From NCBI GenBank assembly GCA_021203545.1, contig JAJQAZ010000112.1, positions 1-37,485 of the forward strand: DNA of 37,485 nt, given 5' to 3'. Below are positions 36,230-37,485 of this stretch, one piece after another. The position numbers and the translations under genes were made by a program. The stretch comes from Tannerellaceae bacterium. GTDB lineage: Bacteria > Bacteroidota > Bacteroidia > Bacteroidales > Tannerellaceae. The notes under the pieces were generated by a model. It saw nothing but the letters and a program-made list of their open reading frames with translations. It was not told where the DNA came from and made no database searches. Position 1 is the stretch's first letter. Every line of letters starts with the position of its first letter.

Positions 36230-36981
36230 TTAGCCGAAGAAACTATCAGCATCCAGAATATTGCTTTTGTATACATATTCCTCGTTAGCTTTGCTTGCGT
36301 AAATGTATACCAGACTACCCCCTTTAATTGTATTGATGATATCATCGTTTACATCGTAAGGAATAGCCGGACAACCCAGGCTTCGCGGCAAACGTTTTGC
36401 ACTGTTAATTACTTTCGGATTTGCATATTTAGACCCATGAATAACAATAGCACGTTCTTTAGCCTTATCATTGATACCTTTTTCCAGACCATTCAGTCGC
36501 AAGGCATAACCGAATTCACCATGGTAAGAGTTTTCAGCAAGGAAAAATCCCAGGGAACTTTTATTGGAATTCACTTCGTTAGAAAAAGAGGTCGGAGTTT
36601 CATACCCACTCTTTGCACCGTGTAATACATGGGTAGTAAACAATAGTTGCTTCTCTTTCAGATCCAATACATACATACGTTCCTCTTTAGATGACTTGGA
36701 ATAATCAATAAGTGTAAGAACTTCTTTCTTTTCAGGATTGATCTTTTCATATCCTTCTATCGCCTGTTCAAAAGCTCTCCAGTCAATTATATCTTCCAAT
36801 TCCATCTCTTTATATAGTTGAACCGCATCAATCGGAGGCATCCTATCTTCTATAATTACTTCTACTGTACTTCCGGCCTTTGCTCCCGGTATATTTTTAT
36901 CATTATTGTTGCCGGTAGCAAAAAATGGATAGGTAATAAAGAGGTAATAAGTAGCGATGTTACAATAAGTAATTTGTTCAT
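36230..36981 (-). CDS. Exported L,D-transpeptidase-family protein, frameshift after the signal peptide
   Basis: A YkuD-like murein L,D-transpeptidase catalytic domain protein expected to work on peptidoglycan in the periplasm. The domain is intact from 36841 down: TLIDYSKSSKEERMYVLDL, the catalytic His motif IVIHGSKYANP, and the catalytic Cys motif RSLGCPAIP, where the paired Arg and Cys are present. As written, the first ATG of this frame is at 36841 and leaves no signal peptide. Reading from ATG 36981 gives a clear signal (MNKLLIVTSLLITSLLPIHF), and one extra base in the six-A run at plus 36920-36925 joins it as FATGNNNDKNIPGAKAGS to the domain frame. A full-length ~250-residue exported protein is therefore likely, with the frameshift suspect. 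Confidence 0.85.
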
Positions 36982-37155
36982 AGCAGTTAAAGTTTATTAT
37001 TTAATTAAGCGTGGGCACTATTGCCCCATCAACGGTTAAATTTGTCAAGTAGTTTTTAGTTTGTAATTTCTTTCTTTTGTAGTTAAGGAGTAACTCCTCA
37101 TCTTATTATTCATATAATGTCATCCACTTGACTTCTCAACTACAATTGATATATA

Positions 37156-37163
37156 CAAAGATA
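37156..37163 (-). promoter_or_regulatory. Possible L,D-transpeptidase gene promoter -7 box
   Basis: The minus strand reads TATCTTTG, a perfect TAnnTTTG match, but it is 175 bp from the ATG at 36981 and has no TTG at the -33 distance. The leader would contain a GGAGT-ACTCC palindrome near 37088 and a GGGCA/TGCCC stem near 37015. Confidence 0.35.
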
Positions 37164-37485
37164 CTAACGATTTGGTAAACTGTTGTTTAAGTTCTTCAAA
37201 AGAAGAATAATAAAACTTAGTAAAAAAGGGTAATTTTGTTAGCTATTCTTGATAATTATAGGAATTAATTTAGTTAACAGATATGTGATAAATGAATTAA
37301 ATTAAATAACTTTTTGGCCTATTAGGTATTAATTATATTTGAAAAAGTAAATTTGAAAAAAGATACTTTATTTTCTTCTTGATGCCTTTTATTTATAAAT
37401 AAAATTATATATTTGTGAAATAGACTTGATTTTTTTTCTAAGCTAACAAACTATTTTGTAAACCTATAGGTTGTTACAGTTAGAT
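37164..37485. other. AT-rich right-end region with plus-strand promoter-like sites
   Basis: No coding frame is seen. On the plus strand TATATTTG occurs at 37334-37341 (a TTTTTGG lies 17 bp upstream) and again at 37408-37415. Both match the Bacteroides -7 consensus and could serve a gene beyond the window edge. In such AT-rich sequence chance matches are not rare. Confidence 0.35.

Noticed and set aside
1-37485. Integrated mobile element
   Set aside because: No integrase, transposase, mobilisation gene or flanking direct repeats were seen.

Overview
The window looks like Bacteroidales chromosome, with a Parabacteroides/Bacteroides-like flavour (genus is an inference). The support is a SusC/SusD pair, FecI/FecR-type ECF sigma and anti-sigma proteins, type V (FimA/Mfa1-like) fimbrial lipoproteins, many lipobox signal peptides, and Bacteroides-type -7 boxes (TAnnTTTG) upstream of several genes. 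I see no rRNA, tRNA, CRISPR array, transposase or phage gene.

Layout. 1-2.4 kb: an unrecognised small protein and a broken DUF4139-family exported protein, then a large intergenic inverted repeat. 2.4-5 kb: clpC (-). 5-6.4 kb: an AT-rich gap with no convincing gene. 6.4-10.6 kb: a frameshifted GH2 beta-mannosidase (-) divergent from a GH43 lipoprotein (+). 10.7-19 kb: a glycan-uptake locus on the minus strand, in transcription order ECF sigma, FecR anti-sigma (frameshifted), SusC, SusD and an S-type sulfatase. 19.2-25.4 kb: mfd (-), a dolichol-phosphate-mannose-synthase-like glycosyltransferase (+), a membrane-anchored AraC-type protein (- ; split by a frameshift) and a GNAT acetyltransferase (-). 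25.6-33 kb: a type V pilus cluster (+): AraC regulator, two paralogous fimbrillins separated by a promoter plus terminator-like leader, a FimB/Mfa2-like anchor subunit and a large putative tip protein. 33-34.3 kb: a DUF4861-like lipoprotein (-). 34.4-36.1 kb: one uninterrupted gene fusing a complete ECF sigma factor to a FecR-type transmembrane anti-sigma factor through a ~130-residue acidic linker. 36.2-37 kb: an exported L,D-transpeptidase-family protein (-). The last 500 bp hold only promoter-like sites.

The two most notable results are (1) the sigma/anti-sigma fusion at 34450-36126, which has no SusC partner beside it and lacks the usual C-terminal FecR extension; and (2) five genes whose reading frames are broken by exactly one base at a homopolymer run. 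C runs are one base too long and A/T runs one base too short. That pattern may be a systematic sequencing artefact or, at the longer C tract, slippage-based variation, and it must be settled before any of these genes is called a pseudogene.

How the parts fit: the sigma/FecR/SusC/SusD/sulfatase set should sense, import and desulfate a host- or diet-derived glycan, with GH43 and beta-mannosidase next door as possible accessory enzymes. The pilus cluster would build a surface fimbria under an AraC regulator, with RNA hairpins plausibly setting subunit ratios.
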